The translations under genes were made by a program, and so were the position numbers. The notes under the pieces were generated by a model. It did no database searches. It saw nothing but the letters and a program-made list of their open reading frames with translations, and was not told where the DNA came from. From contig LLEY01000088.1 of the NCBI GenBank assembly GCA_001414485.1, positions 186,001 through 250,000 of the forward strand: a stretch of DNA of 64,000 nt, in the 5' to 3' direction. This document shows positions 42,403 to 54,602 of the stretch, one piece after another (positions within the stretch are counted from its first letter, which is position 1; every line of letters begins with the position of its first letter). The stretch is from Calycina herbarum. Lineage: Eukaryota; Ascomycota; Leotiomycetes; Helotiales; Pezizellaceae.

Positions 42403-43105
42403 GTTATAGACGTTTACTAAATATTTGCCTAAGTATGAATAATTTATTAGCAGCGGCACATCCTCGGCCCACTGACCTACCCCACAGACCTAATCCTAAG
42501 AAAGTTCTTAGAAACAAACAAGTAAATGTACATCAAAAAAACAGCTATTAAGTAGCGGAGGGGGAAAGGAGTTTGTTGAATGAGGGTGATTTACGCTGGG
42601 CGTCGAGTTGTACTTATATTACGCATTCGGGTTGATAATTTTTTTTTTGCTTTGACTTTTGCTTTGCTTAACTTTTTGGCTTTTTTGCTCTTTTGCTCTT
42701 TTGCTCTTTTTTCTTTTCTTCATCGCGGTACATTTACTCTCGTAAGTTCTATTAGTCAGGCTAGGAGTTTAATATTACAGTATCCCAATCGTAGTAAAAA
42801 GTCGTATTAACTCAATCGCAAATCGAAGTATTTATAGCTAAATTAGAACTAGACAATCACGTTCCCCAATCCCTCCCGTCTTCCCTTCTCTCCCTCTCTC
42901 CCTCTCTCCCTCGCCTCTTCACTGTCTTATCGTTTCTAGTATTGTTTCTAGATAAATAAGAGAGGGAGCGACAGTGGGTGCGTTGCGCGTGTATACGAAG
43001 GACCTACGATTTCTAACACCCCCTAGTGTATATAGCAGAGCATAGAACCACCAACACCAACTCTCGCCCTGGGACCAGGACTAGGGAGGCAGCCCAGGCC
43101 GCGAT
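42403..43105. other. Low-complexity intergenic stretch
   Basis: It holds a T-rich tract with TTTTGCTC repeats (42,640-42,722) and a CCCTCTCT tract (42,868-42,922). No gene was recognised. Confidence 0.6.
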
Positions 43106-43109
43106 GTAG

Positions 43110-43310
43110 ATATCGACTTGAGAGAACTCAAGTTTGTACTGCTGTGGAGTTAATCAACTCCTCCTTGAAGTTGAGGCAGGTCTGTAGATGTCGACTTGAG
43201 TTCTCAGGTTTGTGCTGCTGTGGCATCGACTTAAGTTCTCTCAAGTTTGTGCTGCCGTGGAGTTGTGTTGCTATGGAGTTGTACTGCCGTGGCTGTGCGT
43301 CTACAAAAGT
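43110..43310 (-). repeat. Repeat R1, partial inverted copy
   Basis: The reverse complement has the same CTTGAGAGAACTCAAG palindromes and GGCAGCACAAACTTGAG units as 420-870 and 57,480-57,600. Confidence 0.75.
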
Positions 43311-43344
43311 ATGTGTTGTGTCACCTAGAGGCAAAACTACCTGG

Positions 43345-43725
43345 CTTCAGGCTTCAGGCTTCAGAGGGCGCTATTTGGTGGCCGATTTGTTCCGTATTCA
43401 CGTATCGTCGTCCCGGTCCGTTCCATGGAGTCTTGATGCTGCAAATGCCACGCTCTCCTAGCACTCCTATGCTCTCTATACTCTACATGCTCTCCTATGC
43501 TTAGCTATGAATTCTACACTCAGCCATGAATTCTATGCTCTGCTATAAATTCCATACTCTCCTATGAACTCCACACTCTACCATGAATTCCACGCTCTGC
43601 CATGAATTCCATACTCTGCTATGAATTCCACGCACTGTCATGAATTCCACGTACTGCCATGAAATCCACGCACTGTATACACTCCACGCATTGTCATGTA
43701 TTCCACGCACTGTATGCACTCTGAA
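43345..43725 (-). repeat. Repeat R2, copy 2, inverted and partial
   Basis: The reverse complement of 43,345-43,460 matches 55,870-55,980 (TTTGCAGCATCAAGACTCC, CATGGAACGGACCGGGACGA, ATAGCGCCCTC). Positions 43,500-43,725 hold about ten diverged 19-bp units (ATGAATTCCACGTACTGCC). Confidence 0.8.
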
Positions 43726-45340
43726 CTTGCAAGGACTTTAGCACTACAAATGGCATTCAAAGCCATCAATGGTACAGCAGGACTATATGGATTAGTTCCC
43801 ACCTTGCTGGTGTACGGCGCTTATCCCTGCATAGCTGAGAGTGATACTCCATCACAATCAATATCACAAAGGTCCGAAACATATAAGAAGGCCACCGAGG
43901 AAGCTCGCAAGTTACTCGCAAAACGACAAGTCAATGATGCCCTTCACACTCGGAACGGTCTATCACCTAATAGAATCAAGGACTTGCCACTTAATGCGGA
44001 AGTCCTCGTTTGGCGAGAACACAAGAAGTCCTAGACAGGACCCTTTCTACTGCAAGGAATAGAAAACGAGGACTGTATTATAATGCTGCCAAGTGGACCT
44101 ACAAGATTTAGATCCACAGTGGTAAAACCATTCTTCGGGGAAATCTCCGGAACTCTCGAACCAGCACTAGACACGACACCACAAGAGCTTCAACGCTCGG
44201 AGGATAAGGAGGCTTAACCTCATATACAAACTTACGACCAGGACCCTCCAATTCGACCTCGAACTCGTCACCAACTCCAGCATCTTCCTGAACGTCAGGA
44301 TATTCATATAGATCCACCGGAACAACCGTCGAAACAAGCCCTACTTTCGAGTCAAGTTATAAAATGCGGACGAGGAAGACCACGAAAGCATCTAAAACCA
44401 TACAACACTTCCGAAGCCTTACTACAAGAGATAGACATCAAAGCCTTGATTGATGATACCGGGGAGTACGTCACTTTAAGAGATATTAAGACCTCTCTTT
44501 CTTCCATAGTAAAGGACAACAGCCACGACATTGAAGTGTTTGTTTCAAACGACGGAACAATATACGTTGAGTCACGTCAAAAGGAAATCAACGGTCTTAC
44601 AGGCCGTCGATCGATGGTACGGTTTACGTGAATTACGCTAATTCCCGTGGACTGGAGATTAATCGATTAATCGAAAGAGGCGTAATAAAGTTTATTACTC
44701 CGGACGAGTTACTAGATAGCGCCGATCTTTTTAATTCACGATTTGTCGATCAAGTCAAATTCCGTAGAACAGATAAAGCCTTCGAAAAGTCACGATTTGT
44801 AGTATATGCATAGAACGACTTAGCTAAGAAGACAGTACTTACTCAGTCGCCTACGATTCAACGTGTAAGCATGAGAATCATCCTTATTATCGCAGCTTTA
44901 TATCCACATCTCGACCTTCTTTTATGCGATATTATCTAAGTACACACTTAGTCCAAGAGTAAGCTACAACTACAACGTCGAAAGTTCGTACGACTACCAA
45001 AGGATATGCCAGAATGGATTAGATTATTAATCGAGATATTATTGCTATTATACGGTATTCTAGAAGCCGGATTACACTGGTTCGCTACTTACTATAAATT
45101 CCTTCTCGAATTCCTTAGCATAACCTAATTAACATTCGATCCTTATCTACTATCAGTTAATGAAACTGGATACTTTGGGATTATTAGATTATAAACTAAC
45201 GATACACTTATCTTAGGAGACAGTACCTTTATTAAGGAAGAAGATACTAAGAGAAAGGAAGCTATTAACGGTGGTGGTGGAAGTAAAGGGAATTTGTTAC
45301 TGGAATAAGACGCTGGATAGAGCGCTCTTATTAGTCAGGA
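43726..45340 (+). pseudogene. Copia polyprotein fragment: integrase C-terminus and reverse transcriptase start
   Basis: The first part reads MAFKAINGTAGLYGLVPTLL, TRNGLSPNRIKDLPLNAEVL, VWREHKKS-stop, SGPTRFRSTVVKPFF: the integrase tail of fungal Copia elements. A linker with CGRGRPRKHL follows. Then come ADLFNSRFVDQVKFRRTDKA and FEKSRFVVYA-stop-NDLAKKT, VLTQSPTIQRVSMRIILIIA: the start of the RVT_2 reverse transcriptase. The catalytic YxDD part is not found. One frameshift near 44,631 and several stops are present. It is less RIPed than the Gypsy elements on either side. Confidence 0.82.
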
Positions 45341-45452
45341 ATACGAAGGGAGGATTTTAATTAGTTGGATTTATAGATAGATGGATTGATGTAACCGATT
45401 TGAGTATTACGCTCTCGTTATAGAGGACTACTACTTTTCAGGAAGTTGCCAG

Positions 45453-45615
45453 TGTCGTTATATAGGTGAATAAGCCTCTGACTTATATCTATCCACGTGA
45501 CTAGCACGCTAGTACCACGTTAGCACAAGCATAAATAGTCGTACTTCGAGTACCTAGAATAGTCATAATACGCATATATAACCAGACAGATTTATAACCA
45601 AAGTTATACTAACAC
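45453..45615 (+). repeat. Copia 3' LTR
   Basis: It is 163 bp and matches, inverted, 58,889-59,058 and 60,406-60,575 (TCTATTCTAGGTACTCGAAG region). The purine-rich TTCAGGAAGTTGCCAG precedes it. No target duplication was found on its right. Confidence 0.85.
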
Positions 45616-45802
45616 ATTGAAAACCAGGTAATTTTACTAGGAACAAACAGGTCTGTGAACCAATTCTGTCTCCTCTCTACCAGACGCCTTAAACGGATCG
45701 GTCATAGTTAAAATCGATGTCAATGATTCCTTAGAATCACTACCAACCTCCTGGCCCTTGCCTTCTCTCGGTGGGCGAAGGGGGAACAGGGGTGAGCATG
45801 TT

Positions 45803-46254
45803 CTATGCAGCTGGGGCCTGTAGATACGTTAGTATATTCTTTTGAGAAGTGACGAGGTACTACAAAGGTGAGGACTTACCGACTTGACAATATCCTCCCA
45901 CTCCATCGGAAAGAAAGTACCCAATCTATCCTCGTTGAAGAACTCGCTCTTTGCCTTCTTATAAGCCTGCGTAAAGATCTTTGGGAACAGCAGATCATCT
46001 CCTAGTGCCAGGGCGATCGAGTAGTAAATCAGATCTCGCAACACCGTGGCCTTCTCGTCGACATGTTAGATGAGGATCAACATCAAATAGATGATGATAC
46101 GGTCCTAGGGATTACGCTTGATAGCAGAACAGATGTTAGTAACGGCGGTTTGTTCTTAAGGGCTACAACCGAGGGCGAAGAGGTAGGAGAGAGAGAGGTT
46201 GAAGCATTCGATCTCGTATTTGATGCCTCGGATAACGCGACGGATGGTGTTGGT
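45803..46254 (-). pseudogene. 3' end of an unrecognised host gene with one intron
   Basis: A minus-strand frame reads NTIRRVIRGIKYEIECFNLS, then a stop, NICSAIKRN, a stop, DRIIIYLMLILI, a stop, and HVDEKATVLRDLIYYSIALA. It continues LGDDLLFPKIFTQAYKKAKS and EFFNEDRLGTFFPMEWEDIV. A 62-bp intron (45,818-45,879; GTAAGTCCTC, ATACTAACG, CTACAG) follows, then KSAPAA and a stop at 45,803. The consistent frame over 370 bp and the well-formed intron point to a real gene tail. Three in-frame stops say it is decayed. The family was not recognised; it may be an enzyme domain that is mostly helical. Confidence 0.5.
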
Positions 46255-46267
46255 ATAACTTGGTAGT

Positions 46268-46740
46268 TATTAGCGTGATGTAAAAAGAGTCTATTATCGT
46301 TCGTATATGTCGAGTAAAGTTAGCTACTCTAACTACTTAAATAGACCTTAAGCGAGAAGGTCACGTGAAGTGTATAACGGCACGAACCGGACACTACTAT
46401 AGAAGAGGTATATAGAAGTGCGTTCGAATAGAATTATATATACGGATACTAGGCTCTAATACGAAGGAAAAGACTAAATTAGTCCTTTTCTTAAGAGAGA
46501 GTAAGAGTATCTATATATAAGAGGGCCGGATAATAATAAAAGTCTATACCGATCCGGTTCTAATAATCCCGAAACTAAAACTATACTATAATCCTATTCT
46601 GTACGCTCGGTATCTATTGTTCTATAACTATCTATACTATACTATACTCGGCACGTATACTTAGCTATTCCGATAGCTCGGTAATTCTATTAATAGCTAG
46701 CTATTATAAAGTGCTATTTACTCTTTAATATACCGACACT
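46268..46740 (+). repeat. LTR-like repeat split by a solo LTR
   Basis: The stretch 46,270-46,372 plus 46,715-46,740 (GTAAAAAGAGTCTATTATCG ... CTATTTACTC..ATATACCGA) recurs at about 53,001-53,124. It looks like a short LTR of another family, about 150 bp. Confidence 0.6.
46373..46709 (+). repeat. Solo LTR, Gypsy E-like family
   Basis: It is 337 bp, starts TATAACGGCACGAACC, ends CTATTATA, and has AAGTG on both sides (46,368-46,372 and 46,710-46,714). Confidence 0.85.
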
Positions 46741-47328
46741 AGCACTTCTTTAAAACAGTAGAAGTTACTACCTAAAAATTATTAAAATCCTCTATCTAGT
46801 CTAACTAATCATAGCTCTCTATTCTATGTCCTCGACTAATAAGAACGTTCTATTTAAAGGTCTTATTATTCTTTATTTTATTTAACCTATTCCTTTCTTA
46901 AATATACTCGCTTAACTTTTAAGTATAACTAGGAAGGCGAGAGTATATACCGTAGATAATACGCTATAATATTAATATATATTCTTAAATATAATAGCTT
47001 TAGTAAATCGGAGGTATAGGTGATTTACTTAACAAGTTAATATAAGTAAATATAAAGGAGTTAAAGTAATAAGCGATTCTAAGTCTATAATCTTAATACG
47101 AGGTAGATTCGTCTTAAAGGTTATATATTATATAAATCCTAGAACGAAGCGTAGAATAGTATACTTATATAATTAAATCTAAACAAGGTTAGAGGATTAT
47201 ACGTAGTAGTAGGCTACGGTGTATAATAGTACTACTCTTAACGTTTAGTTAGCTAAAGACACTTAACTATAGTAAGTATAAGTAAGCTTATAACTAAGTA
47301 ATCTAATCTACGCGTAATACTAATTAGT
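46741..47328. other. RIPed stretch, possible gag-like remnant
   Basis: From an ATG at 46,829 a frame reads MSSTNKNVLFKGLIILYF and then meets stops. The rest to 47,328 is TpA-rich with no readable motif. Confidence 0.3.
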
Positions 47329-47779
47329 TGTTATAAATCACGTTTCGCGTAGTAAGTAGTCTAGACGGCGCTCTAATAGAATAAGATACAACGTCTAGGA
47401 AATAGAAGGTAATATAGAAGGGAATCTATAGTATAGAGGTATTTAGAGATTCTAGGATCTCTCTATTAGAAGCTAGTTATAATCACGTAATAAGCAAGTA
47501 AGCGACATAGCCGACGAGTCGACATAGTCGACTATAGTCGAGCAGGTTAACTATAGCGACTAGGAAGTACGAAGGTTCTATATAAGACGAGCACGTCTGC
47601 TATTAGATAGGAGCTTCGTACTTAACTTTAGTTATTAATCTTATTATCTTATTTAATATCTTTAATATAAGTAACGAGTTCACTTCTAAGTAAACAAACT
47701 AGTATATCTATACTTCTTATCTATATACTAACTATTAAGACTTAGTTACCTTTGTTTAGTTTATTTAAGTTTTATTATA
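47329..47779 (+). repeat. Gypsy C 5' LTR
   Basis: It is 451 bp long, starts TGTTATAAATCACG and ends GTTTTATTATA. It is related to the Gypsy B LTR in reverse orientation, for example GTAACGAGTTCACTTCTAAG. Confidence 0.92.
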
Positions 47780-47809
47780 CTTTAAGTACCTACTTAGAAG
47801 TTTAGTCGC

Positions 47810-49100
47810 TATAGCTCTAGTAACCTCCGCCGCCGCTACTAGCTCGAATACTAGTTAAATCAACGTTATAAGAGTATCTAGAAGTACTACTAGAGGAATA
47901 CCTGCTAGTATATAATCAGCTAGAAACGACGACAACGTTAGTATACTAGACGCTTCTAAGCTTTATAAGGTTAAAGTACTTAAATCTATCAAAGTTAAGA
48001 TACTAGATATATATTATAGAAAACGTAAGAAACTTAACTCGTTTTTTCTTTAAATAGATATCTATTTCAACTTTAACTTAGACAAATTCAAAGGAAATTA
48101 TAATTCGCGATCTATCTTTACTATCTTCTATCTTAGAGAATTAGTATTAGAATAGGCTTAGTTATATTTAGAAGACTTCTTTAGAAACGAGAATAAGAAT
48201 AGATCTATAGAAATAACTAAGGTTATATTTAAATCTTAGAGAGGATTTAAAGTAACTATTAGAAAAGTCTTTAGAGACTTCGATATAATCTAAACTACTA
48301 TATATAAGCTTTTAGATTTACGCTAAACTAGATTAGTAATAGATTATACTAATAAATTCTAACGTTATAGAACGCGATCGGAATAGAATACTCTCGCTCT
48401 TATAAAACTCTTTCGTAGAGGATTAAAGATATATATTTGTAAGAAAATAGCTAAATAGAATATATAGTTCTAAACTATTATAGGTATAATAGAGAAGGTT
48501 GTCTAGTTAGATTACTATCTATATAAATTTAGAAAGAGTAACCCTAGATACGAGGAGAAGAGTAAGAGACTAGGGAAGTAGAAGCACGTCTATGCTAATA
48601 AGTATAGTAAGGAGATAAACGCTATATAGAAAAAGACCTTTCTAGAGAAAAGTAGACTTTCCTAGAAGAAACGTAATCAATAGCGAGACTAGTAACTCTA
48701 TTATACCTATAGTAAACTAGGCTATAGAGTAACTGATTATAGCTAGAAAAGAACGAAATCATAGAAAGAAAAGAAACAGGTTAATACTACTATCTAAATA
48801 GAAGTAGTATTACTCGATTAAATCGAACTTATAGACGCTAAGCTCGAGGTTAGAGGATATAATACGTAGATTAAGTATAATAAAGAAGTTAAGCTATAAG
48901 TTAGCGAGGTATAAAACGTTAATAATAATAGAGATCTACTTCTTAAAGAATATTATAATATACGATTAGAAATAGAATACGAACTACCTCTTTAAGTAGA
49001 GTATAAATCACTACTATCGACTAATTCTTTAGAATCTTTAGACTTATCTTCTAAATTAGAAGAAGAAGTTAGAGATATAGGTCCCGAAGTTAAGGAAACT
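47810..49100 (+). pseudogene. Gypsy C gag, RIPed
   Basis: It aligns with the clean Gypsy B gag start (LYKVEALKSIKVKMLD region at 47,955-48,030). A zinc knuckle remnant near 48,698-48,740 reads YYTYSKLGYRVTDYS: all Cys and His ligands have become Tyr or Ser, as C-to-T and G-to-A changes would give. Confidence 0.8.
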
Positions 49101-50673
49101 TAGGCCTTTACTAGGATATTTAAATAATAAAATCGATAAGTATATATAGATAACTAGAAGCCTAACTTCTAGAACTCTTATACTACTTAGAGTATCAAAT
49201 CTACTCTTTTAATAATATATACTATTACTAGGAATAACTCTAATATAATAACTATAGTTAGCCTAGTTATAAGCTAAGAAACTATTAAGTTTAAAGAACC
49301 TAAACATAGTTAGAGACAGATTAAGTTATCTAGCTAGCCTAGAATAGAAGATATATAAATAGTCGTAGACTTTTAAGAAGAAACCAGCTTATAGTAGTAG
49401 CACAGTTCTAGAGATTTTATAAGACGTCTAAAACCTAGTTTCTTAGACACGTTACCTAGTAATAAGGAAACGAAACTAGAAATAAAAAGCTAATATACTA
49501 TAGTCGCTTTAGTTAGTAATATAAGAGTAATATTCTAAGAACCTAGAACTAGAAGGTTATTTAGTATAATCTTTTAGTAAATAAACAAATATAATATTAA
49601 ATAAGAAATAGAGATAGAGATAGTATAGAGAGAACTTTACTATCTAATAGTTAGAGAGTTATAGTCTATTAAAATAGTAAACAGGACTACGGCTAAATAG
49701 ATATAATATTATCTAAACGCTATATCCGACTAGTCTATAGAAAAACAAGTTATAAGAACTATACTAGAACTAGAACGAACTATAGAATATAGATTAATAT
49801 ACGAGGTAGTCTCTATAGATTTAGAGAAAGTAACCTTCTTTCTAAAATCTAGTAGAGAAGACAGAGGTAGACAAAGATTCAAAGTATACTTTGTAAAAAG
49901 AGAATTAAACGCTACTTCTAGAGAAAATCAGTTAATTATAACTATAAGAATATAAGAAAAGGAACTCCGAGTTATAATTAACTCTAGAGTAACGAGTAAT
50001 TTCCTTTCTCTAATAGCTCTAAAGAAGCTAAATATACTAATTAATAGTATAAAGCTATACTACCTAGAGATAGTTAATAGAACAGACGTTATATACTAGA
50101 ATAGAATTATTTACTAGTAAACTATCTAACGAAAATCAATATTAAAGAACACTGTTTAAATATATAATTTAATATTATTAAAATAGAAATTAAGAAAGTA
50201 ATACTTAGTATACTATAGATTTAGAAATATAATCTAGATATTAATTAGAAGGCTTAGATAGTAATCTTTAGTTGATATAAATACGTAGGTTTATATTTTT
50301 AATAATAAGACTGGAATAAGGTTACTACTACCTCTTCTAACGCGCTAGAACACCTAGCCTAGAGTTCTCTATAGGTTAGTAAGAAAGCTAACAACGAAAT
50401 ATCTATATAGTATAGAGAATTTAGAGCGTTGTTTAAAATCCTAGAAGAGTTACAAGCCTTACTAGAACATCGCTTATAAGATTATAAGATTAAACTAAAG
50501 AAGAGTTATTACCTCTTAAAGTAGAAGCTTTAGTCGTATAACTAGAAGAATCTATAGAGAATAGAAAGTTATATAAAGAAAGATATTAAGAAGAGATATA
50601 TTATAAAATCTAAGTTATTAATTACTTTAAATATACTTATTATTAAGAAAAAGAACGATCTAGATAAGAGAGT

Positions 50674-51135
50674 TATAACGAAACTTAAACAAACTAAACA
50701 AAGGTAACTAAGTCTCGAAGGTTAGTATATAGATAAGAAGTGTAGATACGCTAGATTGTTTACTTAGAAGTAAACTTGTTACTTATATCAAAGATATTAA
50801 ATAAGATAATAAGATTAATAACTAAAGTTAAGTATAAAGCTCTTATCTAATAGCAGACGTGCTAGTCTTATATAGAACCTTCTGTTCTAGTTAGAGTTCT
50901 ATTCTATAGAAGTTCTAAAGATAGAGTCCGACTCTAATTCCAGGGTTTCTAGAAACTAGACTCTATTACCTAACTACTCCTAACCGAGTTATATAATATA
51001 ACTGTAATAAGATCTATAGATTATATATCTAATATATTTAATCCTCTCTTCTTCTTTCTAGGTTCTAGTAGTACTTGTTCTATTAGAGCGTCGCCTAGAC
51101 TTTACTAGTTATATACGAGTATATGATTTATAATA
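50674..51135 (-). repeat. Solo LTR of the Gypsy B family inside Gypsy C pol
   Basis: It is 462 bp, starts TATAACGAAACTTAAAC (RIPed TGTAACGAAACTC), ends GATTTATAATA, and is flanked by AGAGT on both sides (50,669-50,673 and 51,136-51,140). It is closest in length to the LTR at 2,515-2,972. Confidence 0.88.
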
Positions 51136-53000
51136 AGAGTATATATTAATTATAGAGAAGTAAACTACGCTATAGTTAAGAACGCTTATCTGTTACCTAG
51201 TAGCTAGTACTTATAAGATAAGTTAAGTAGAGTAGTATAATTTATAAAATTAGATTAATAAAACACTTATAGACTTATATAAATAAAAGTTAGAAATAAA
51301 TAGAAAACGATATTTACCTTACTATTAGATCTCTACGAATACACGGTTATACTATTTAGACTATATAACGTACTAGCTATATACTAGAGATAAAATAATA
51401 ATATTTTAGAAGATCTTCTAGGAGTAATAGTAATATATTATCTAGATAATATCCTAATCTTCTTAGAAAGAGAAGAGGAATATAAGAGATATATAAGAGA
51501 AGTTTTACACCGACTACTCGAGGTGAATTCTCGTCTTAAACTTTCGAAATATAATTTTAAAGTAACTTAGACACTTTTCCTAGAATAGGTAATTAGCCTA
51601 GAGAAAATAGAAATAGATCTAGTAAAGATCTAGGATATTCTAAACTAGGAGTTACTAGAGAGTATAAAGAATATATAGTTCTTTCTTAGATTTATAAACT
51701 TTTACTATTTATTTATTAGAGACTATATAAAGATTACTAAACCAATGTCGGTACTAACTAAGAAAGCTGTTATATTCGCTTAGAATAAATAAGCTAAGAA
51801 CGCTTTTTAGAAAATTAAAGCGAAGTTTACTAAGAAACCTATTCTATACGATTTTAACGTAGATAAACCTAATATAGTAGAAATAGACGTCTTAGATATA
51901 GTAGTAGACGCTGTTTACTTATAACTAAATAATAAAGAGAAGCTTATACCTATTATATACTACTCTAAAACATTTAATCTAGTATAGTAGAACTATAGTA
52001 TCTTTAATAAAGAGTTACTCGCTATAGTATTAGTATTAGAATATTAGAGAATATACTTTTAAGAAGTAAAATATTAGATTACAGTTTTAACTAACTATAA
52101 GAATTTAAGAACGTTTTCTACGACAAAAGAACTTATAACTAGACGACTAGTAAGATAGTCTAAAATATTATTAGGATTTAATATTATTATATATTATATA
52201 AGTAAGATATCGAACGCTTAAGCTAATACTCTTAGCTAGAAACCTAGATATAAAAAGAAGAAAGAGTATAAGAAAATTATAATCTTAAAAGCTCTTGAAA
52301 ATAGAGATATAGCTCTAATAGTTTATAAGGTTATAGTACTAGAGGAAGTTAACCTCTAGAGAAATAAAATCTAAAACGCTTAGAAAAAACGAAGACCTTA
52401 GATACTTTAGAAAGAAAGAAACCTAGAATAGAAACGAGATATTAATATATACCGTTTATAAGAAGAATAAAAATACAAAGACAGATATAAGAAAGAGAAA
52501 CTTTAGGTTTCTAACTTATATATAAAAGAATTTATTTAGGAATACTATATAGTACTAGTATATAGATATTAGAGAGTTCGTAGAACTCTCTAGTAAATAA
52601 AGTAATACTACTATATTAATTAATTATCTACGATAGTTAAGAAAGTAATAGTAGAGTATAATACCTAGAATAAGGCTTTCTACTATATATCTTATAAACA
52701 GATAAGTACTACTCTAATACTATAAATACCTTAGAAATTAATCTCTTAAGATTTTATTATTAAATTACTAAAATCTAAGAATCTAATAACGAAAGTCGAA
52801 TATAATTCAATCCTAGTTATTATAGAATAGCTTATAAAGTATATAATTCTAGTACTATATTTAGAATCAAGTATAGCTAAGGAACTAGTATTTATATTTC
52901 TAAAAGAAGTAGTCTTAAGATATAAACTACTAGAAGAAATACTCTTAGACAGAGATAAACTCTTTATCTCTATTAGTATAACTTAGTAGCTAATAGTATA

Positions 53001-53124
53001 ATATAAAAAGAGTATATTATCGTTCGTATATACAGAGTAAAGTAAGCTGCTCTGTCTACTTAAATAGACCTTAAGCGAGAAGGTTACGTAGAGTGCTATT
53101 TACTCTGATTATACCGATAATCTC
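53001..53124 (+). repeat. LTR-like repeat, second copy
   Basis: It matches 46,270-46,372 plus 46,715-46,740 (ATTATCGTTCGTATAT, ACTTAAATAGACCTTAAGCG). No target duplication could be assigned. Confidence 0.6.
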
Positions 53125-54074
53125 TAAATTCTAGATTACTCTTATAGAATAAATAGATACGAAAAGAAAGCTATTAACAGCTTTTTATTTATAAACGAAT
53201 AAAGGAAACGAATATATAAATTAAGTAGTTAAGATATATCTTCGTTATTACGTAAATTACTAGTAAAACAATTAGGTAGAACTGCTGTCTTTAGTATAGT
53301 TTACTTATAATAGTTTAGTAATAGAAATAATACTTATTATACTATTCTATATTAACTTTAGATATAAATTAGTAGTATATTAAGAACTATTATCTATAAC
53401 TATCGATAATCAGCTCGCTTATATTTAGGTCTCGAAGATTAAAGAGTTATATAAAGAACTTATAAAAGACTTATAGTTTATAGCTAAGAGAAACGCGTAC
53501 TACTATAATAAGCGACGTAGTTAGAAGCTAACGCTAAAAGAGAGAGGTAAAGTCTACTTAGTATAAAAGAATATTAATATAAAAAGACTAAGTAATAAAT
53601 TAGATTATAAAAAACTTAGACTATTTAGAATTAAACAAGTTAAAGAATCTTTAAATTATAAATTAGTACTACTAATAACTATAAATATCTATCTAGTATT
53701 CTATATATCCTTACTTAAACTAGTACTATTAAGAGTACTACTAGCTCTACTTATAGAAATTTAACTAGTAAACCCGAACGCTAAGTATAAAGTCGAGAGA
53801 ATTCTTAACTATAGACTTATTAGAGAATAAGTTAAGTACTTAATTAAATAGTTAGATTACTTATACTTAGAAAACACTTAGGTACCTAGAAAAAATATTA
53901 ACTAGTACTCGAAGAAACTTTAGGAATTCTACTATCGAAACCTAGAGTCGCTTATATCTTATAATTAGAAGAAAAGGACTTAAGAAAAGCTAGGTTAAGA
54001 CCTAGGTCAAAGGCAGGGTTAGAGATAGAAAGAGTAGCTAGTCTAGTAGTCTCTTCTTCTTTATACTTCTTCTT

Positions 54075-54560
54075 ATTTTATTTCTTCTTATCTTTTCTCT
54101 CTTTCTCTTTCCTCTTCTCTAGCTCGGCTATAGAGTTTAGACCGGAGCGAATCAGCTGCTGCTCCTGTTTATCGAGCTAGCGCTAGAGTTTCTATAAACG
54201 AAGAACCTTAGTAGCCGTCTCTTATTAAGACTACTAGGCCTGTTCTTCCTCGTCTCTTAATTTTCATCGCTGCTAGTCGATTAAGAACTAGTTAGAAAGT
54301 AAGAGTATTCGATTTCGCGACTTAATATCGTAGGATGTCTTCTGTCTTATATACTTAGAATATTTATTAACCTCCGAGGTCGAGGCTATAGCTATACACT
54401 TCTATCTAGAACGTTTGTATCGAGTATAAGAAGCTATCTCTTCGCTAGATCTATTAATATAAGTTTTACTAGTTTAATCTAGCGTTTATATTCGAAAGTA
54501 TAGATAGTATTTATATTAAAATTAGAAGAGCCGACGACTCTTTAACGATATTTCCTAGGC
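54075..54560 (-). pseudogene. Antisense accessory reading frame of Gypsy C (aORF)
   Basis: On the minus strand, opposite to gag-pol and next to the 3' LTR, a frame reads RSSEEIASYTRYKRSR, then EVNKYSKYIRQKTSYDIKSR, LRDEEEQA and ATKVLRL. It ends LDKQEQQLIRSGLNSIAELE followed by KRKEKERKDKKK. Order and spacing match the Gypsy B frame at 35,546-36,118 (YTRYK, SYDV, DEEE, LNSFNELD...KRKKKEKEE). Most stops sit where Trp or Gln would fit. Like its partner it lacks known retroelement motifs. Conservation between two diverged copies argues for a former protein. Confidence 0.6.
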
Positions 54561-54602
54561 TATACTTAAGCGTAGAGACACGCTAGTCTAAGAAGAGGAT
54601 AG

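Larger units (their letters stand above)
43726..45615 (+). mobile_element. Copia retrotransposon remnant with 3' LTR
   Basis: Integrase C-terminal and RT sequences on the plus strand run up to an LTR at 45,453-45,615 that starts TGTCGTTATATAGG and ends GTTATACTAACA. Two more LTRs of this family, inverted, are at 58,889 and 60,406, and a fragment is at 55,062. The 5' half of the element is missing, replaced by repeat R2 at 43,725. Confidence 0.8.
49101..54000 (+). pseudogene. Gypsy C pol with chromodomain, RIPed, interrupted by solo LTRs
   Basis: The RT box at about 51,436-51,462 reads YYLDNILIFL. RT-connection and RNase H follow at 51,640-52,240. The integrase end and chromodomain at 53,770-53,960 read AKYKVERILNYRLI, VKYLIK, LDYLYLENT. 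Stops are frequent. A solo LTR (50,674-51,135) lies just before the RT core, and an unrelated LTR-like repeat sits at 53,001-53,124. Confidence 0.85.
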
